Positions 36,519 to 46,235 are shown, counted from the first letter of the stretch. The stretch is DNA of 64,000 nucleotides from an uncultured Shimia sp. (GCA_937897325.1 CALCOY010000021.1:62001-126000), one strand, 5' to 3'. Program-made: numbers and translations. The notes: generated from the sequence alone by a model not told the origin.

Positions 36519-37243
36519 GTCTGACCTTTCGTTTTGTGCCTATAGTGATAACGCCCGACCGCTTCAAAACCGAGCTTTGAATAAAGCGCATTTGCAGGCC
36601 CGTTTGCGAACGTGCAAAGCACGCTGACATGTGTCGCGCCCTGATCAGCCGCCCAGAAGGCCACCTTTCGCATCATCCATGCAGCCACACCTTGCCTGCG
36701 CTGAGATGAGAGAACTTCGACCGCATGCACCATACAGATCTGGTGATGGATTGCCGCGAACGCAACGCCAGCCGGTTTTTCGTTCCAACGGCTTAGAATC
36801 CCCGTTTTGTTTTCGGCGCGGGCCATGACCCGCAATCGGGCGGGGCCAATACCGCCTTTTGCCCAGATCTCTTTCATGATGGCCAAAGGCTCCCAGATCG
36901 AGAATGCCGTGACGGGCGGTATCGGTTGATCGGTCAGGTAGTCGATCGGCGCTGCGTACATTGCAACCGGATCAACGATCTCATAGCCCTTGTCTGCGAG
37001 CAGACAATCCATTGCGTCGTCGGTCTCCCGAAGCATGAAAAGCGGTGCTTGTCCCAAGCCCGCCATTCCATCTTCAGCCTCCGCGATATGCTCCGGTCTA
37101 ACGGCGGCTATAGCCGTGGCTGCGGAAACGCGTTTCCCGCCGCAGTCGCCGTCCCGCAAGATCCAAGGGCCATGCGTCACTTGACGTCTGGCCGGCCAAG
37201 TGTTGTCGCACACCTCGTAAAGGGTCTGCGCTGTCGGGTTCAC
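36515..37243 (-). CDS. GNAT-family N-acetyltransferase
   Basis: 242 residues. The C-terminal 110 residues carry the GNAT core (MVHAVEVLSSQRRQGVAAWMMRKVAFWA, then NGPANALYSKLGFEAVGRYHYR; each is the acetyl-CoA and motif-B region). The N-terminal 120 residues are poorly conserved and may form a second, degenerate GNAT domain. The substrate is unknown. It overlaps cinA by four bases upstream and the AhpD-like gene by four bases downstream, indicating coupled translation. Confidence 0.8.
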   Translation of the reverse strand: MNPTAQTLYEVCDNTWPARRQVTHGPWILRDGDCGGKRVSAATAIAAVRPEHIAEAEDGMAGLGQAPLFMLRETDDAMDCLLADKGYEIVDPVAMYAAPIDYLTDQPIPPVTAFSIWEPLAIMKEIWAKGGIGPARLRVMARAENKTGILSRWNEKPAGVAFAAIHHQICMVHAVEVLSSQRRQGVAAWMMRKVAFWAADQGATHVSVLCTFANGPANALYSKLGFEAVGRYHYRHKTKGQT

Positions 37244-37962
37244 ATCCCAAACTCCGCCGAAAGGGCCCGCAGTGCAGCAGCGACAAGGCCTGCATCCGTG
37301 CCGCGGATCACAACATTCGCCCCGAAAACACCGTCCTTCTGAAAGGGGTAAGAGCCAAAGCTGAGATCGGGATAGGTGGTCGCCAGCGCGCCCAATGGCC
37401 CGGCGATATCGCCCTCGCCCCGCTCAATGCGCAGTGTTTCCGAAATCAGCGGCGCGCCGCCCGTGAGCGTCGGCAAGACGGATGCGACCATCGCCTGAAA
37501 GATCGCGGGCACCCCAGCCATCACGTGGACATTGCGGAGGGAAAAACCGGGCGCTGCAGATACGGGGTTGTCAATCAGGTGCGCCCTCTCCGGAATCCGA
37601 GCCATACGCAGGCGTGCTGCGTTCAACTCAATACCGGATCTGTCGTAATGCTTCACCAGAAGAGCCCGTGCATCTTCGCGGACATCAATCGCCGTATCGA
37701 ACGCCTTGGCCACGCAGTCAGCTGTGATGTCGTCATGTGTCGGGCCGATCCCGCCGGAGGTGAACACATGATCATACGAATCCGAAAGGGCACGCACGGC
37801 TGCAACGATGGCGCTTTCATCATCACTGACGACGCGCACTTCCTTAAGATCAATGCCTCGTTCCGTCAGTTGGCCGGCCAGATGGTGCATATTGGCGTCC
37901 CGTGTCCGGCCCGACAGGATTTCATCACCTATGACCAGCATCGCGGCGGTTGGGTTGGGCAT
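37240..37962 (-). CDS. CinA/MoaB-type molybdopterin-binding domain protein
   Basis: 240 residues from the ATG at 37962, with AAGGAG upstream; a start at 37986 lacks it. The MoCF_BD fold is seen as AAMLVIGDEILSGRT at the start and TSGGIGPTHDDITADCVAKAF. This is the short form with only the N-terminal CinA domain and no C-terminal deamidase domain, annotated as competence/damage-inducible protein A. Its role, possibly nucleotide or NAD-metabolite hydrolysis, is not fixed by sequence. It is divergent from sfsA, with 45 bases between. Confidence 0.85.
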   Translation of the reverse strand: MPNPTAAMLVIGDEILSGRTRDANMHHLAGQLTERGIDLKEVRVVSDDESAIVAAVRALSDSYDHVFTSGGIGPTHDDITADCVAKAFDTAIDVREDARALLVKHYDRSGIELNAARLRMARIPERAHLIDNPVSAAPGFSLRNVHVMAGVPAIFQAMVASVLPTLTGGAPLISETLRIERGEGDIAGPLGALATTYPDLSFGSYPFQKDGVFGANVVIRGTDAGLVAAALRALSAEFGM

Positions 37963-38007
37963 GGTCTCTCCTTGAGAAGCAATCATTCACGGTATAGGCC
38001 CGCGCTC

Positions 38008-38712
38008 ATGCGCTTTCAAACCGAACTTATCCCGGCCCGTCTGATCAAAAGATACAAACGCTTCCTTGCTGACTGTCAGCTCGAAGACGGTCGGGATGTG
38101 ACGGCACATTGCGCCAATCCCGGCGCGATGACGGGGCTGGCAGAGCCTGGTATGAAAATCTGGTTGGAACCGAATGACGACCCGAAGAGAAAGCTGAAAT
38201 TCGGCTGGCGTCTGGTGGAACATGAGGATGGGCATTTTGCAGGGGTCGACACCAGCCTGCCCAACAAGGTCCTGCGCACTGCCCTGCAAGAGCGGCTTGT
38301 CCCTGAACTTTCTGAATACAAGCATGTTCGACCTGAGGTTCGCTACGGAACGAGCAGTCGGGTCGATTTCCTTTTGACAGCAAGCAGCTTGCCCGATGCC
38401 TATGTTGAAGTGAAATCCGTCACGCTTTGCCGCCAGCCCGGTCTGGCAGAGTTTCCCGACAGCGTAACTGCTCGCGGTGCCAAGCATCTTGGCGAACTGG
38501 CAGAGATGGCAAGGCAAGGTCATAGAGCCGTTCTGCTTTACCTCGTTCAACGCACCAATTGTGATCGTCTTAGGATCGCGTCAGATATAGACCCGCACTA
38601 TTCGGCAGCACACAAAGCGGCTGCAGATGCGGGCGTTGAAACTCTGATCTATGGAACAGCAATCACGCCGAAAGAGATAGCTGTTGGTACGTCAATAGAG
38701 CACGCCACTTGA
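38008..38712 (+). CDS. sfsA: sugar fermentation stimulation protein homologue
   Basis: 234 residues from the ATG at 38008. The open frame continues far upstream (to 37525) only as a shadow of cinA. The family pattern is complete: LIKRYKRFLADCQLEDG, HCANPGAMTGLAEPG, SLPNKVLRTALQE, YVEVKSVTLCRQPGLAEFPD and LYLVQRTNCDRLRIASDIDP. SfsA has a nuclease-like fold with predicted nucleic-acid binding; its exact role is unsettled. Confidence 0.92.
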   Translation: MRFQTELIPARLIKRYKRFLADCQLEDGRDVTAHCANPGAMTGLAEPGMKIWLEPNDDPKRKLKFGWRLVEHEDGHFAGVDTSLPNKVLRTALQERLVPELSEYKHVRPEVRYGTSSRVDFLLTASSLPDAYVEVKSVTLCRQPGLAEFPDSVTARGAKHLGELAEMARQGHRAVLLYLVQRTNCDRLRIASDIDPHYSAAHKAAADAGVETLIYGTAITPKEIAVGTSIEHAT

Positions 38713-38740
38713 CTGCCACTGGCACTTTACAGGCTTGTGA

Positions 38741-38757
38741 CTTAGATAGGGTCTAAG
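38741..38757 (+). promoter_or_regulatory. short inverted repeat upstream of map
   Basis: CTTAGA (38741-38746) and TCTAAG (38752-38757) form a six-base inverted repeat with a five-base spacer, 20 bases before the map start. It may be an operator or part of the leader. Confidence 0.3.
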
Positions 38758-38776
38758 ATCGCTTATGGAGCGTAAC

Positions 38777-39586
38777 GTGAACAAGGAACCCAGAGGCCGT
38801 CTGACAAAAGACGGCATCAGATTGTATGAGCCAGCAGATTTCGCCGGTATGCACGCAGCAGGTGCGCTTGCTGCGCACATTCTTGACGCGATGTCAGACC
38901 ACGTGTTCCCGGGGCAAACCACCGGCAAGATTGACGAAATCATCACGCAGATGGTGGAAGAGGCCGGGGCAACGTCGGCGACAATCGGATACAAAGGCTA
39001 CAAGCACGCAAGTTGCATCAGCGTAAATCACGTTGTCTGCCATGGCATCCCTAGTGACAAGACATTGAAGGATGGCGATATCCTCAACATCGATGTCACT
39101 GTGATCGTAGACGGATGGTTTGGTGACACCTCGCGCATGTATGTGGCGGGGCGGCTGCCGCGCAAAGCAGAACGCCTGATCGAAGTGACACACGAGGCTT
39201 TGATGCGCGGGATCGAGGTTGTGAAACCTGGCAACACGTTCGGTGATATTGGCCACGCAATCCAAAGTTTTGTGGAAGGGCACCGAATGTCGGTCGTGCG
39301 CGATTTCTGCGGACATGGGCTGGGCCGCGTCTTTCACGCCCCGCCCAATGTCCTTCACTATGGCAAACCCAGTGCAGGTGCGATGCTGGAACCCGGCATG
39401 TTCTTCACGATTGAACCGATGGTCAATCTTGGTCGGCCGGAGACAAAAACGCTCGCCGATGACTGGACGGCCGTGACGCGTGACAAATCTCTGTCAGCCC
39501 AGTTCGAGCACTCAGTTGGCGTGACGGAGACGGGCGTTGAGATCTTTACCCTTTCGCGGAACGGCAAGTTTCACCCAACCTATTAG
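38777..39586 (+). CDS. map: methionine aminopeptidase, type I
   Basis: 269 residues if started at the GTG at 38777, which has GGAG exactly six bases upstream; the ATG at 38765 would add four residues but has no ribosome-binding site. It removes the N-terminal methionine of new proteins. Metal ligands are in place: NIDVTVIVDGWFGDTSRM (two Asp), GHGLGRVFHAPP (His), FTIEPMVNLG (Glu) and QFEHSVGVTE (Glu). The substrate histidine lies in NHVVCHGIP. It converges on rsmD with a four-base overlap. Confidence 0.93.
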   Translation: MNKEPRGRLTKDGIRLYEPADFAGMHAAGALAAHILDAMSDHVFPGQTTGKIDEIITQMVEEAGATSATIGYKGYKHASCISVNHVVCHGIPSDKTLKDGDILNIDVTVIVDGWFGDTSRMYVAGRLPRKAERLIEVTHEALMRGIEVVKPGNTFGDIGHAIQSFVEGHRMSVVRDFCGHGLGRVFHAPPNVLHYGKPSAGAMLEPGMFFTIEPMVNLGRPETKTLADDWTAVTRDKSLSAQFEHSVGVTETGVEIFTLSRNGKFHPTY

Positions 39587-40137
39587 GAAGGTGCGGATAG
39601 CACGGTGATGTAGGTGTCACCGTAGCGACGGCGATCCTCCAGCATAAGGCCCTCCGGGACGGGCATTTCAGAGGCCTCTTCCCAAACGATCATCGCGTCT
39701 GGGGCCAACCACCCGCCTTCCAGAATTGCCCGAAGCGCTTTTTGTCCCAAATCCTTGCCATAAGGCGGATCCAGCAAGACCAGATCGAACGGGGCATTTG
39801 GCCATGACCCTAGCCGAGTGACGTCGTTGTGCATGATCTTCGCGCGGCCGTCAGCGCCAAGCAAACGGATATTTTCGGCCAGCAACTTCTGTGATTTACG
39901 GCCATTTTCGACAAAGACTGCCTCATCACCGCCGCGCGACAACGCCTCAAGACCCAAGGCGCCGGTGCCGGCAAAAAGGTCGAGGATGCGCATGCCTTCA
40001 AAGTCCAATCTGTGGCTGAGCATGCTGAAAAGACTTTCGCGAACCCTGTCGGAAGTCGGGCGCAGATGTGCATCCCTATCGCCTTTCCCGACCGGTGATA
40101 GGCGCCTACCCCGCCACTCGCCCGCAATGATCCTCAA
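39583..40137 (-). CDS. rsmD: 16S rRNA (guanine(966)-N(2))-methyltransferase
   Basis: 184 residues, the normal length. SAM-binding and catalytic motifs: MRIIAGEWRGRRL at the start, RPTSDRVRESLFSML, LDLFAGTGALGLEALSRG and the amino-methylase motif LLDPPYGKDLG. It methylates G966 of 16S rRNA in assembled 30S particles. It overlaps the FAD-oxidoreductase gene by four bases and probably shares its transcript. Confidence 0.93.
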   Translation of the reverse strand: MRIIAGEWRGRRLSPVGKGDRDAHLRPTSDRVRESLFSMLSHRLDFEGMRILDLFAGTGALGLEALSRGGDEAVFVENGRKSQKLLAENIRLLGADGRAKIMHNDVTRLGSWPNAPFDLVLLDPPYGKDLGQKALRAILEGGWLAPDAMIVWEEASEMPVPEGLMLEDRRRYGDTYITVLSAPS

Positions 40138-41339
40138 GCGGTCAACAAGGTTTTGAGATTGGCGTCTGGATCGGCCACCAATTTCGGATCGGCAGATTTG
40201 CCCGCTTCGATCAAACGCTTGCCGATCATGTAGGCCCTCGGGTCATTCATGGCATCAACTGCAAGAAGATCGGCGCCCGCGTAGTACCAATAAGATCGCG
40301 CCGACCCTGCGTTGCGTGTCACGACGCGGTCATATCCCGTGTTCAAGCCTGCAATTTGCAACTTCACATCGTACTGATCGGACCAGAACCATGGCTTTGC
40401 GACGTATTCCACGCTCCCGCCCGCGATGTTCTCGGCGACCATTTCGGCCTGATCAATGGCATGCGGCACGCTTTCCAAGCGGATCCTCTGCCCACGATAA
40501 GGGAAAGAGGCGCAGTCTCCGGCCGCCCAGATATGTGGATCAGACGTGCGGCCATGCGCGTCCACCTTGATGCCATTTTCGATGTCGAGCCCCGCCCTGG
40601 CCCCAAGATGCGTCTTAGGGGCGACCCCGACACCGACGACAACAAAATCAACCTCGATTTCGGTTCCGTCAGCCAACCGCGCAGCGTATACGCTTTCGTC
40701 ACCCAACAGCTGTTCCAGTCCGACGGCCGTACGAATGTCGACACCGTGACCAGTATGAAGATCGTGGAAAAACTTGCTTGTTTCAGGCGCGGCCACGCGT
40801 TGCAGAATTCTGTCTGCCATCTCGACAAGGGTAACGTGAAGGTCCCTTGTTGCAGCAACTGCCGCCGCCTCCAACCCGATGTAACCCCCCCCCACGATCA
40901 GGACGCGAGCACCCTTTCTAATCTCTGGCGCCATCGCATCAACATCGCCCAGATCACGCACCGTGAAGACGTTCTTCAGATTGCCGCCCATCGCAGCAGG
41001 TAACCGACGCGGATGTGAGCCGGTCGTCAGGACGAGATCGGTGTAGTCAATCGACCCGTCCGGCAGTTGCACAGATCGGTTGGCCGGATCGATCCCTTCC
41101 ACCTTGGCATTCAAACGCAGATCAATGTCCTGGTCGACATAGAATGAAGCCGGTCTAAGAAAAAGCCGCTCAAGGGCCATTTCGCCAAGCAGATAGGCTT
41201 TGCTGAGAGGCGGACGCTGGTAGGGCGGAACGGGCTCGGCCCCGATCAAGGTGACGTCGCCCTGAAACCCTGACTGTCGCAGCTTGGCCGCGCAGGAAGA
41301 CCCTGCCTGCCCAGCCCCGACAATCACGACATGCGCCAT
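40134..41339 (-). CDS. FAD-dependent NAD(P)H:ferredoxin-type reductase
   Basis: 401 residues from the ATG at 41339 with AGGAAG upstream; a longer frame to 41399 was rejected. It follows the putidaredoxin/rubredoxin reductase plan: HVVIVGAGQAGSSCAAKLR (FAD), PYQRPPLSKAYLLGEM, VLIVGGGYIGLEAAA (NAD) and IWAAGDCASFPY. It would reduce a [2Fe-2S] ferredoxin for an oxygenase or P450, but no ferredoxin or oxygenase gene is adjacent. It is divergent from the peroxiredoxin gene. Confidence 0.88.
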   Translation of the reverse strand: MAHVVIVGAGQAGSSCAAKLRQSGFQGDVTLIGAEPVPPYQRPPLSKAYLLGEMALERLFLRPASFYVDQDIDLRLNAKVEGIDPANRSVQLPDGSIDYTDLVLTTGSHPRRLPAAMGGNLKNVFTVRDLGDVDAMAPEIRKGARVLIVGGGYIGLEAAAVAATRDLHVTLVEMADRILQRVAAPETSKFFHDLHTGHGVDIRTAVGLEQLLGDESVYAARLADGTEIEVDFVVVGVGVAPKTHLGARAGLDIENGIKVDAHGRTSDPHIWAAGDCASFPYRGQRIRLESVPHAIDQAEMVAENIAGGSVEYVAKPWFWSDQYDVKLQIAGLNTGYDRVVTRNAGSARSYWYYAGADLLAVDAMNDPRAYMIGKRLIEAGKSADPKLVADPDANLKTLLTA

Positions 41340-41425
41340 ACTTGTCTTCCTTCTGTCTCGTCCATTGCAAGGCCGCACCCTATATCGCAGGTTACGCAAG
41401 ACGCAATTCAGGAAAGGCCGCGATC

Positions 41426-41917
41426 ATGGCAATCTCACAAGGCGATACGCTTCCTCAGGCAACGCTGGTTCATATAGGTAACGCCGGACCGGAGGAGGTT
41501 TCGCTGGCCGAAAAGACGAAAGGACGCAAAGTCGTGATCTTTGCCGTACCCGGCGCCTTCACCCCGACCTGTCATTCCGCACATATGCCCAGCTTTATCC
41601 GCACGAAAAACCAGTTCACCGAAAAAGGTGTGGATGAGATCATCTGCATTTCCGTCAACGATCCGTTTGTCCTGAAATCTTGGGGTGAAGCAACCGGTGC
41701 GACCGCTGCTGGCATCACTGTTCTAGGTGATCCGCAAAGTGCCTTTACGACCGCGATCGGCATGAACTTCGATGCGCCGCCGGTTGGGCTAATGGCCCGC
41801 TCAAAGCGTTATGCGATGCTTGTCGAGGACGGCACCGTGACACTGCTACAGGAAGAAGAAAATCCCGGCGTATGCGAAGTCTCGGGCGGAGAAGGCATGC
41901 TGGCGTCGATTACCTGA
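41426..41917 (+). CDS. peroxiredoxin, Prx5/AhpC-TSA type
   Basis: 163 residues from the ATG at 41426 (AGGAAAGG nearby); the frame is open to 41342. The peroxidatic cysteine is Cys49 in PGAFTPTCHSAH, the hallmark of the hybrid Prx5 group. The internal region (GVDEIICISVNDPFVLKSWG) is also typical. It reduces hydrogen and organic peroxides, usually with glutaredoxin or thioredoxin. A strong terminator follows directly. Confidence 0.92.
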   Translation: MAISQGDTLPQATLVHIGNAGPEEVSLAEKTKGRKVVIFAVPGAFTPTCHSAHMPSFIRTKNQFTEKGVDEIICISVNDPFVLKSWGEATGATAAGITVLGDPQSAFTTAIGMNFDAPPVGLMARSKRYAMLVEDGTVTLLQEEENPGVCEVSGGEGMLASIT

Positions 41918-41941
41918 GACTGCCCAACGAGAAACGACAGG

Positions 41942-41970
41942 GGCGGGGCATATCGCCCCGCCTTCTTTTT
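41942..41970 (+). terminator. rho-independent terminator of the peroxiredoxin gene
   Basis: A perfect eight-base stem (GGCGGGGC at 41942-41949, GCCCCGCC at 41955-41962) with a five-base loop is followed by TTCTTTTT. It ends at the stop codon of the convergent ctpA gene and may serve both strands. Confidence 0.85.
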
Positions 41971-43321
41971 ATTCTGCCGATCCGATCGCGTTCAAGCCTT
42001 TGAGGATATCGATGGCGTAAGCCAGCTGGTAATCCTCTTCGCGCAACTCTGCCGCAGCTTCGGCTTTGGCGCGATCTTCCTCGATTTGCCGCACCTCGTC
42101 TTCGCTAAGCGAATCATTGTTGAGCCGACCGCGCAGATCTGCCTCTGACCGGGAACGGGCCGCCGAACGGGCTTCCTCCTCTTCCTCGGTTTCGACACGG
42201 CGACGCGGCTGTTCCACAACGATGTCGGGCGAAACGCCCAAAGCCTGGATCGAACGCCCAGATGGGGTGTAGTAGCGGGCCGTTGTCAGACGCATCGCCC
42301 CGTCACCACGAAGCGGCATGACTGTCTGAACAGATCCTTTGCCAAAGCTCTTGGTGCCGACAACGATGGCACGCCGATGGTCCTGCAAGGCACCCGCCAC
42401 GATCTCTGAAGCGGAGGCAGAACCGCCATTGATCAGAACGACCATTGGCTTGCCCTCAGCCAGATCACCCGGCGTTGCGTTGAACCGATCACCGTCGGCG
42501 ATATCACGACCGCGGGTGCTGACAATTTCGCCCTCTTCCAGAAACTGGTCCGACACGCGGATCGCCTGGGTCAGAAGGCCACCGGGATTGTTCCGAAGGT
42601 CGAGGACAAAGCCATCCACGTTCTCCATACCGCCAAGGGTTTCGACCTCGGCCTGAAGCTTTTCGATCAGGTTGGGCGTTGTTTTGTCGTTGAATGTCGT
42701 GATCCGCAGAACAACTGTTTCGCCCTGCGCCCGGGACCGCACTGCCTGCAATTCAATCGTGTCGCGGGTGATCGTGACATCGAACGGTTCCTGCTCACCT
42801 TCGCGCACCACCGTGATAATGATATCCGAACCGACCGGCCCACGCATCTTTGTGACAGCTTCATCCAGGGTCAGGCCCAGCATGCTTTCGCCGTCAACAT
42901 GCGTGATAAAATCTCCCGCTTCGATTCCGGCATCATCTGCTGGCGTGCCGTCGATGGGTGAGACGACCTTCACGAAGCCCTCTTCCTGCGTGACTTCTAT
43001 CCCCAGCCCGCCGAATTCACCGCGTGTCTGAACGCGCATCTGGGCCGCATCATCTGGCGACAGGTAGTTCGAATGCGGATCAAGCGAGGTGAGCATCCCG
43101 TCAATAGCAGCTTCGATCAGCTCATTTGCTTCAACCTCTTCCACGTATTGGGACCGGATGCGCTCAAAGATGTCACCAAAAAGATCCAACTGCTCGTAGA
43201 CGCCGCTGTTTCGGGCGCTTTCCTGCGCCAGAAGAGGGCCAGCGATCTGCGTCGTGACCACGGCCCCGGCCAATGTACCGCCCAGTGCGGCCATCACGAA
43301 TTTTTTCATTCGGTTATCCAT
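41969..43321 (-). CDS. ctpA: carboxy-terminal processing protease (S41)
   Basis: 450 residues. The N-terminus has a signal/membrane segment (KKFVMAALGGTLAGAVVTT). A PDZ domain lies at about 90-175 (GGLGIEVTQEEGFVKVVSPI), then the S41 peptidase domain with the catalytic serine in INGGSASASEIVAGAL and the lysine in VVGTKSFGKGSVQ. The C-terminal 80 residues are highly charged (ETEEEEEARSAARSRSE). It cleaves periplasmic substrates from their C-terminus. It lies downstream of gpmI on the same strand; the envC-like gene often found between them is absent here. Confidence 0.92.
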   Translation of the reverse strand: MDNRMKKFVMAALGGTLAGAVVTTQIAGPLLAQESARNSGVYEQLDLFGDIFERIRSQYVEEVEANELIEAAIDGMLTSLDPHSNYLSPDDAAQMRVQTRGEFGGLGIEVTQEEGFVKVVSPIDGTPADDAGIEAGDFITHVDGESMLGLTLDEAVTKMRGPVGSDIIITVVREGEQEPFDVTITRDTIELQAVRSRAQGETVVLRITTFNDKTTPNLIEKLQAEVETLGGMENVDGFVLDLRNNPGGLLTQAIRVSDQFLEEGEIVSTRGRDIADGDRFNATPGDLAEGKPMVVLINGGSASASEIVAGALQDHRRAIVVGTKSFGKGSVQTVMPLRGDGAMRLTTARYYTPSGRSIQALGVSPDIVVEQPRRRVETEEEEEARSAARSRSEADLRGRLNNDSLSEDEVRQIEEDRAKAEAAAELREEDYQLAYAIDILKGLNAIGSAE

Positions 43322-43377
43322 TTCTGTCGGTGCAAACCCAACCTTACCCGTGTGATAGGCACATTATTCTTTAGTCT

Positions 43378-43389
43378 GTCTATATAGAC
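43378..43389. promoter_or_regulatory. palindrome upstream of ctpA
   Basis: GTCTATATAGAC is a perfect 12-base palindrome 57 bases upstream of the ctpA start (minus strand). It contains a TATATA-like core, so it could be a promoter element or a binding site. Confidence 0.3.
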
Positions 43390-43471
43390 TTGTTTGGTCG
43401 GGCGAGTAAAAGGCAGATCACCATAACTTGAAATCGGCAATTCGTCGCGTTATCGAGTTTGATTTCAGCGT

Positions 43472-44983
43472 TTATGTCAGCAAAGTGGTGCCGGTCATCT
43501 CGTCCGGTTTCGGCAGGCCCATCAAGCCAAGTACTGTTGGCGCCAGATCGGCCAGCCGTCCGCAGCGCATTTTCCCCGTGGCCCCGACGACAATGACTGG
43601 GACCAGATTGAGTGTATGAGCTGTGTGAGCACCGCCCGTTTCCAGATCGATCATCGTTTCGCAATTGCCGTGATCAGCCGTGACAATCATGGCACCACCA
43701 ACAGCCTCAAGTGCCGCCAAGGCCAACCCCAGCCCGTGATCAACCGCTTCACAAGCGGTGATGGCCGCATCAAGATCGCCGGTATGCCCGATCATGTCTG
43801 GGTTGGCATAGTTGACCACGATGAGATCGTAGCGTTCGTTGATGGCCCGGACCAAAGCGTCAGTTACCTCCGAGGATGACATTTCGGGCTGCAAGTCATA
43901 GGTGGGCACATCGGGTGATTTGGGCATGTGTCGGTCCTCACCCTTGCTTGGGATTTCGGCCCCGCCGTTGAGGAAGAATGTCACATGAGGATACTTCTCG
44001 GTCTCTGCCAGGCGAAACTGACGTAACCCTTGTTTGGCCACCCATTCCCCCAATGTATTGACGATCGTCGGCTTGGGATAAACCGTCTCCATATAGAGGT
44101 TATGATGGTCTGAGTACTCAGCCATGCCAAGGACACCAGCCCAATCGGGGCGTCGGCCGGGATTGAAGGCGTTGAACTTAGGATCCGCAAGGGCAGCCAT
44201 GATCTCCCTTGCGCGATCGGCACGAAAGTTCAGACAGAAGATGCCATCTCCATCCTGCACGCCCGAATAGCCTTCGATCACCGATGGCTCGATGAATTCG
44301 TCGGTCTTTCCGTCGGCAGCAGTGGTATCAAGTACCGTCTGCGGCTGCGCCCGACGCACGCCGTCAGCATGTAATATCGCGCGTGCGGCTTTTTCGACGC
44401 GATCCCACCGGTTGTCCCGGTCCATGGCATAATAGCGCCCTGAAACCGATGCGATGCCCGCCTCCACAGGCAATGCGTTCTGAAGTTTTTCGAGGTACTT
44501 CGCTGCAGATACGGGTGCGACATCACGCCCGTCAGTCAGGGCATGGATGTGAACTCTCAGTCCTGCATCTGCACAGGCTTTGGCGGCAGCGATCATATGA
44601 GACAGATGCCCGTGCACACCCCCATCCGACATTAAGCCCAGAAGATGCGCAGCGCCGCCCTTCGTCTTGATAGCTTCTATCCAAGAGAGCAACGCCTCGT
44701 TGTCGAAAAAGCTACCGTCCTCAATCGCCAGATCAATCCGGCCCAAATCCATGGCGACGACCCGCCCTGCGCCGATATTGGTGTGGCCGACCTCTGAATT
44801 GCCCATTTGTCCTTTGGGCAACCCGGCGTCCGGACCATGCGTGATAAGCGTCGCATTCGGGCAGGTTGCCATCAGATGATCGAAGTTGGGCGTGTGGGCT
44901 AAGGCTGGCGCGTTTCCAGCGGTCTCCTCGCGCAGACCCCATCCGTCAAGGATGCAAAGAACGACGGGTTTTGGATGCGTCAT
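43472..44983 (-). CDS. gpmI: 2,3-bisphosphoglycerate-independent phosphoglycerate mutase
   Basis: 503 residues, normal length. It interconverts 3- and 2-phosphoglycerate. Alkaline-phosphatase-fold motifs are clear: LCILDGWGLRE, the phosphorylated serine in GQMGNSEVGHTNIGAGR, NFRADRARE, VNYANPDMIGHTGDLDAAI and IVTADHGNCE, which hold the two Mn ions. A 150-base gap separates it from ctpA; the gap contains the palindrome GTCTATATAGAC (43378-43389), which may overlap the ctpA promoter. Confidence 0.93.
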   Translation of the reverse strand: MTHPKPVVLCILDGWGLREETAGNAPALAHTPNFDHLMATCPNATLITHGPDAGLPKGQMGNSEVGHTNIGAGRVVAMDLGRIDLAIEDGSFFDNEALLSWIEAIKTKGGAAHLLGLMSDGGVHGHLSHMIAAAKACADAGLRVHIHALTDGRDVAPVSAAKYLEKLQNALPVEAGIASVSGRYYAMDRDNRWDRVEKAARAILHADGVRRAQPQTVLDTTAADGKTDEFIEPSVIEGYSGVQDGDGIFCLNFRADRAREIMAALADPKFNAFNPGRRPDWAGVLGMAEYSDHHNLYMETVYPKPTIVNTLGEWVAKQGLRQFRLAETEKYPHVTFFLNGGAEIPSKGEDRHMPKSPDVPTYDLQPEMSSSEVTDALVRAINERYDLIVVNYANPDMIGHTGDLDAAITACEAVDHGLGLALAALEAVGGAMIVTADHGNCETMIDLETGGAHTAHTLNLVPVIVVGATGKMRCGRLADLAPTVLGLMGLPKPDEMTGTTLLT

Positions 44984-45062
44984 GGCGCTGCCTTTATCTG
45001 CTTCGCCGCGCTTCTATCGCGATGGCAGCAAGATTTGAAGCAGCGCATCAATGCGCCGGAGT

Positions 45063-46208
45063 TTAACCCTTCATGGAGTCCCAGAAGCTTTTCACCGAAG
45101 AAAAGAACGAACTCGATTCAGGGTTGTTCTCTTCCGAAAGATCCTCGAACTCCCGGAGCAGTTCTTTCTGGCGCGCCGTCAGATTGACGGGTGTCTCGAC
45201 AGCCAATTCAATGAACATGTCACCTGTTCCGCCGCCCCTGAGGGCCGGCATACCTTTGCCACGCAACCGCATCTGCCGACCGGATTGCGAACCGCTGGGG
45301 ATCTGAACGCGACCGCGTCCCCCGTCGATCGTTGGAACTTCGATGCTGCCGCCGAGAGCAGCCGTACCCATCGATACAGGCACGCGGCAAAAGAGATTTG
45401 TTCCATCACGTTCGAACAATTGGTGTTCTGTAACCTCGATGAAGATATACAGGTCACCCGTCGGCCCACCACGCACACCCGCTTCGCCTTCGCCGGCAAG
45501 ACGGATCCGCGTACCAGTCTCTACTCCAGCGGGGATGTTGACCGACAGTGCCTTTTCCTTTTCGACGCGTCCGGTTCCGCCGCAGACCTTGCAGGGGTTC
45601 TTGATGATCTGACCCAGGCCGTTACAGGTCGGGCAGGTGCGTTCTACGGTGAAAAAGCCCTGCTGCGCGCGGACCTTGCCCATACCGGAACAGGTCGGAC
45701 AGGTCGTCGGCTCCGCCCCACCTTCCGCACCCGAGCCGTTGCATGATCCGCATAACACGGATGTCGGAATGGTAATCGTCTTTTGCTGACCCGCATAAGC
45801 CTCTTCCAGGCTTACACGCAGATTATAGCGCAGGTCGGATCCGCGCGCGGCCCTCTGGCGCCCGCCACCGCGCCCGCCCATGAAATCACCGAAGAGGTCA
45901 TCAAACACGTCCGAAAAAGCCGAGCCGAAATCGCCTTGGCCGCCGAAGCCGCCACCAGGTCGACCGCCGCCGCCCATGCCGCCTTCGAATGCGGCGTGGC
46001 CGTAGCGATCATATGCGGCCTTCTTGTCCGTGTCCTTTAAAACTTCGTAGGCCTCATTGGCCTCTTTGAACTGCGCCTCGGACGCCGGATTATCGGCATT
46101 TCGGTCTGGATGAAGCTCTTTCGCCTTGCGACGATAGGCTTTCTTTATTTCGTCAGAAGATGCGCCTTTGGCAACGCCAAGCACATCATAATAGTCGCGT
46201 TTGGCCAT
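45063..46208 (-). CDS. dnaJ: chaperone protein DnaJ
   Basis: 381 residues. The J domain has the HPD motif in [11 protein letters not shown]; a glycine-rich linker follows (about 75-125); four CXXCXGXG zinc motifs are seen ([32 protein letters not shown]); the C-terminal substrate domain has [20 protein letters not shown]. It stimulates DnaK ATPase and delivers clients. It lies 76 bases after dnaK on the same strand, with a GC-rich hairpin between. Confidence 0.96.
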   Translation of the reverse strand: MAKRDYYDVLGVAKGASSDEIKKAYRRKAKELHPDRNADNPASEAQFKEANEAYEVLKDTDKKAAYDRYGHAAFEGGMGGGGRPGGGFGGQGDFGSAFSDVFDDLFGDFMGGRGGGRQRAARGSDLRYNLRVSLEEAYAGQQKTITIPTSVLCGSCNGSGAEGGAEPTTCPTCSGMGKVRAQQGFFTVERTCPTCNGLGQIIKNPCKVCGGTGRVEKEKALSVNIPAGVETGTRIRLAGEGEAGVRGGPTGDLYIFIEVTEHQLFERDGTNLFCRVPVSMGTAALGGSIEVPTIDGGRGRVQIPSGSQSGRQMRLRGKGMPALRGGGTGDMFIELAVETPVNLTARQKELLREFEDLSEENNPESSSFFSSVKSFWDSMKG

Positions 46209-46235
46209 CTGTCAGCCTCCTGTCCGGAACGTCAC

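Noticed and set aside
37525-38007. N-terminal extension of sfsA
   Set aside because: The first 161 residues lie antisense to cinA and have no SfsA similarity; the start at 38008 gives the normal length.
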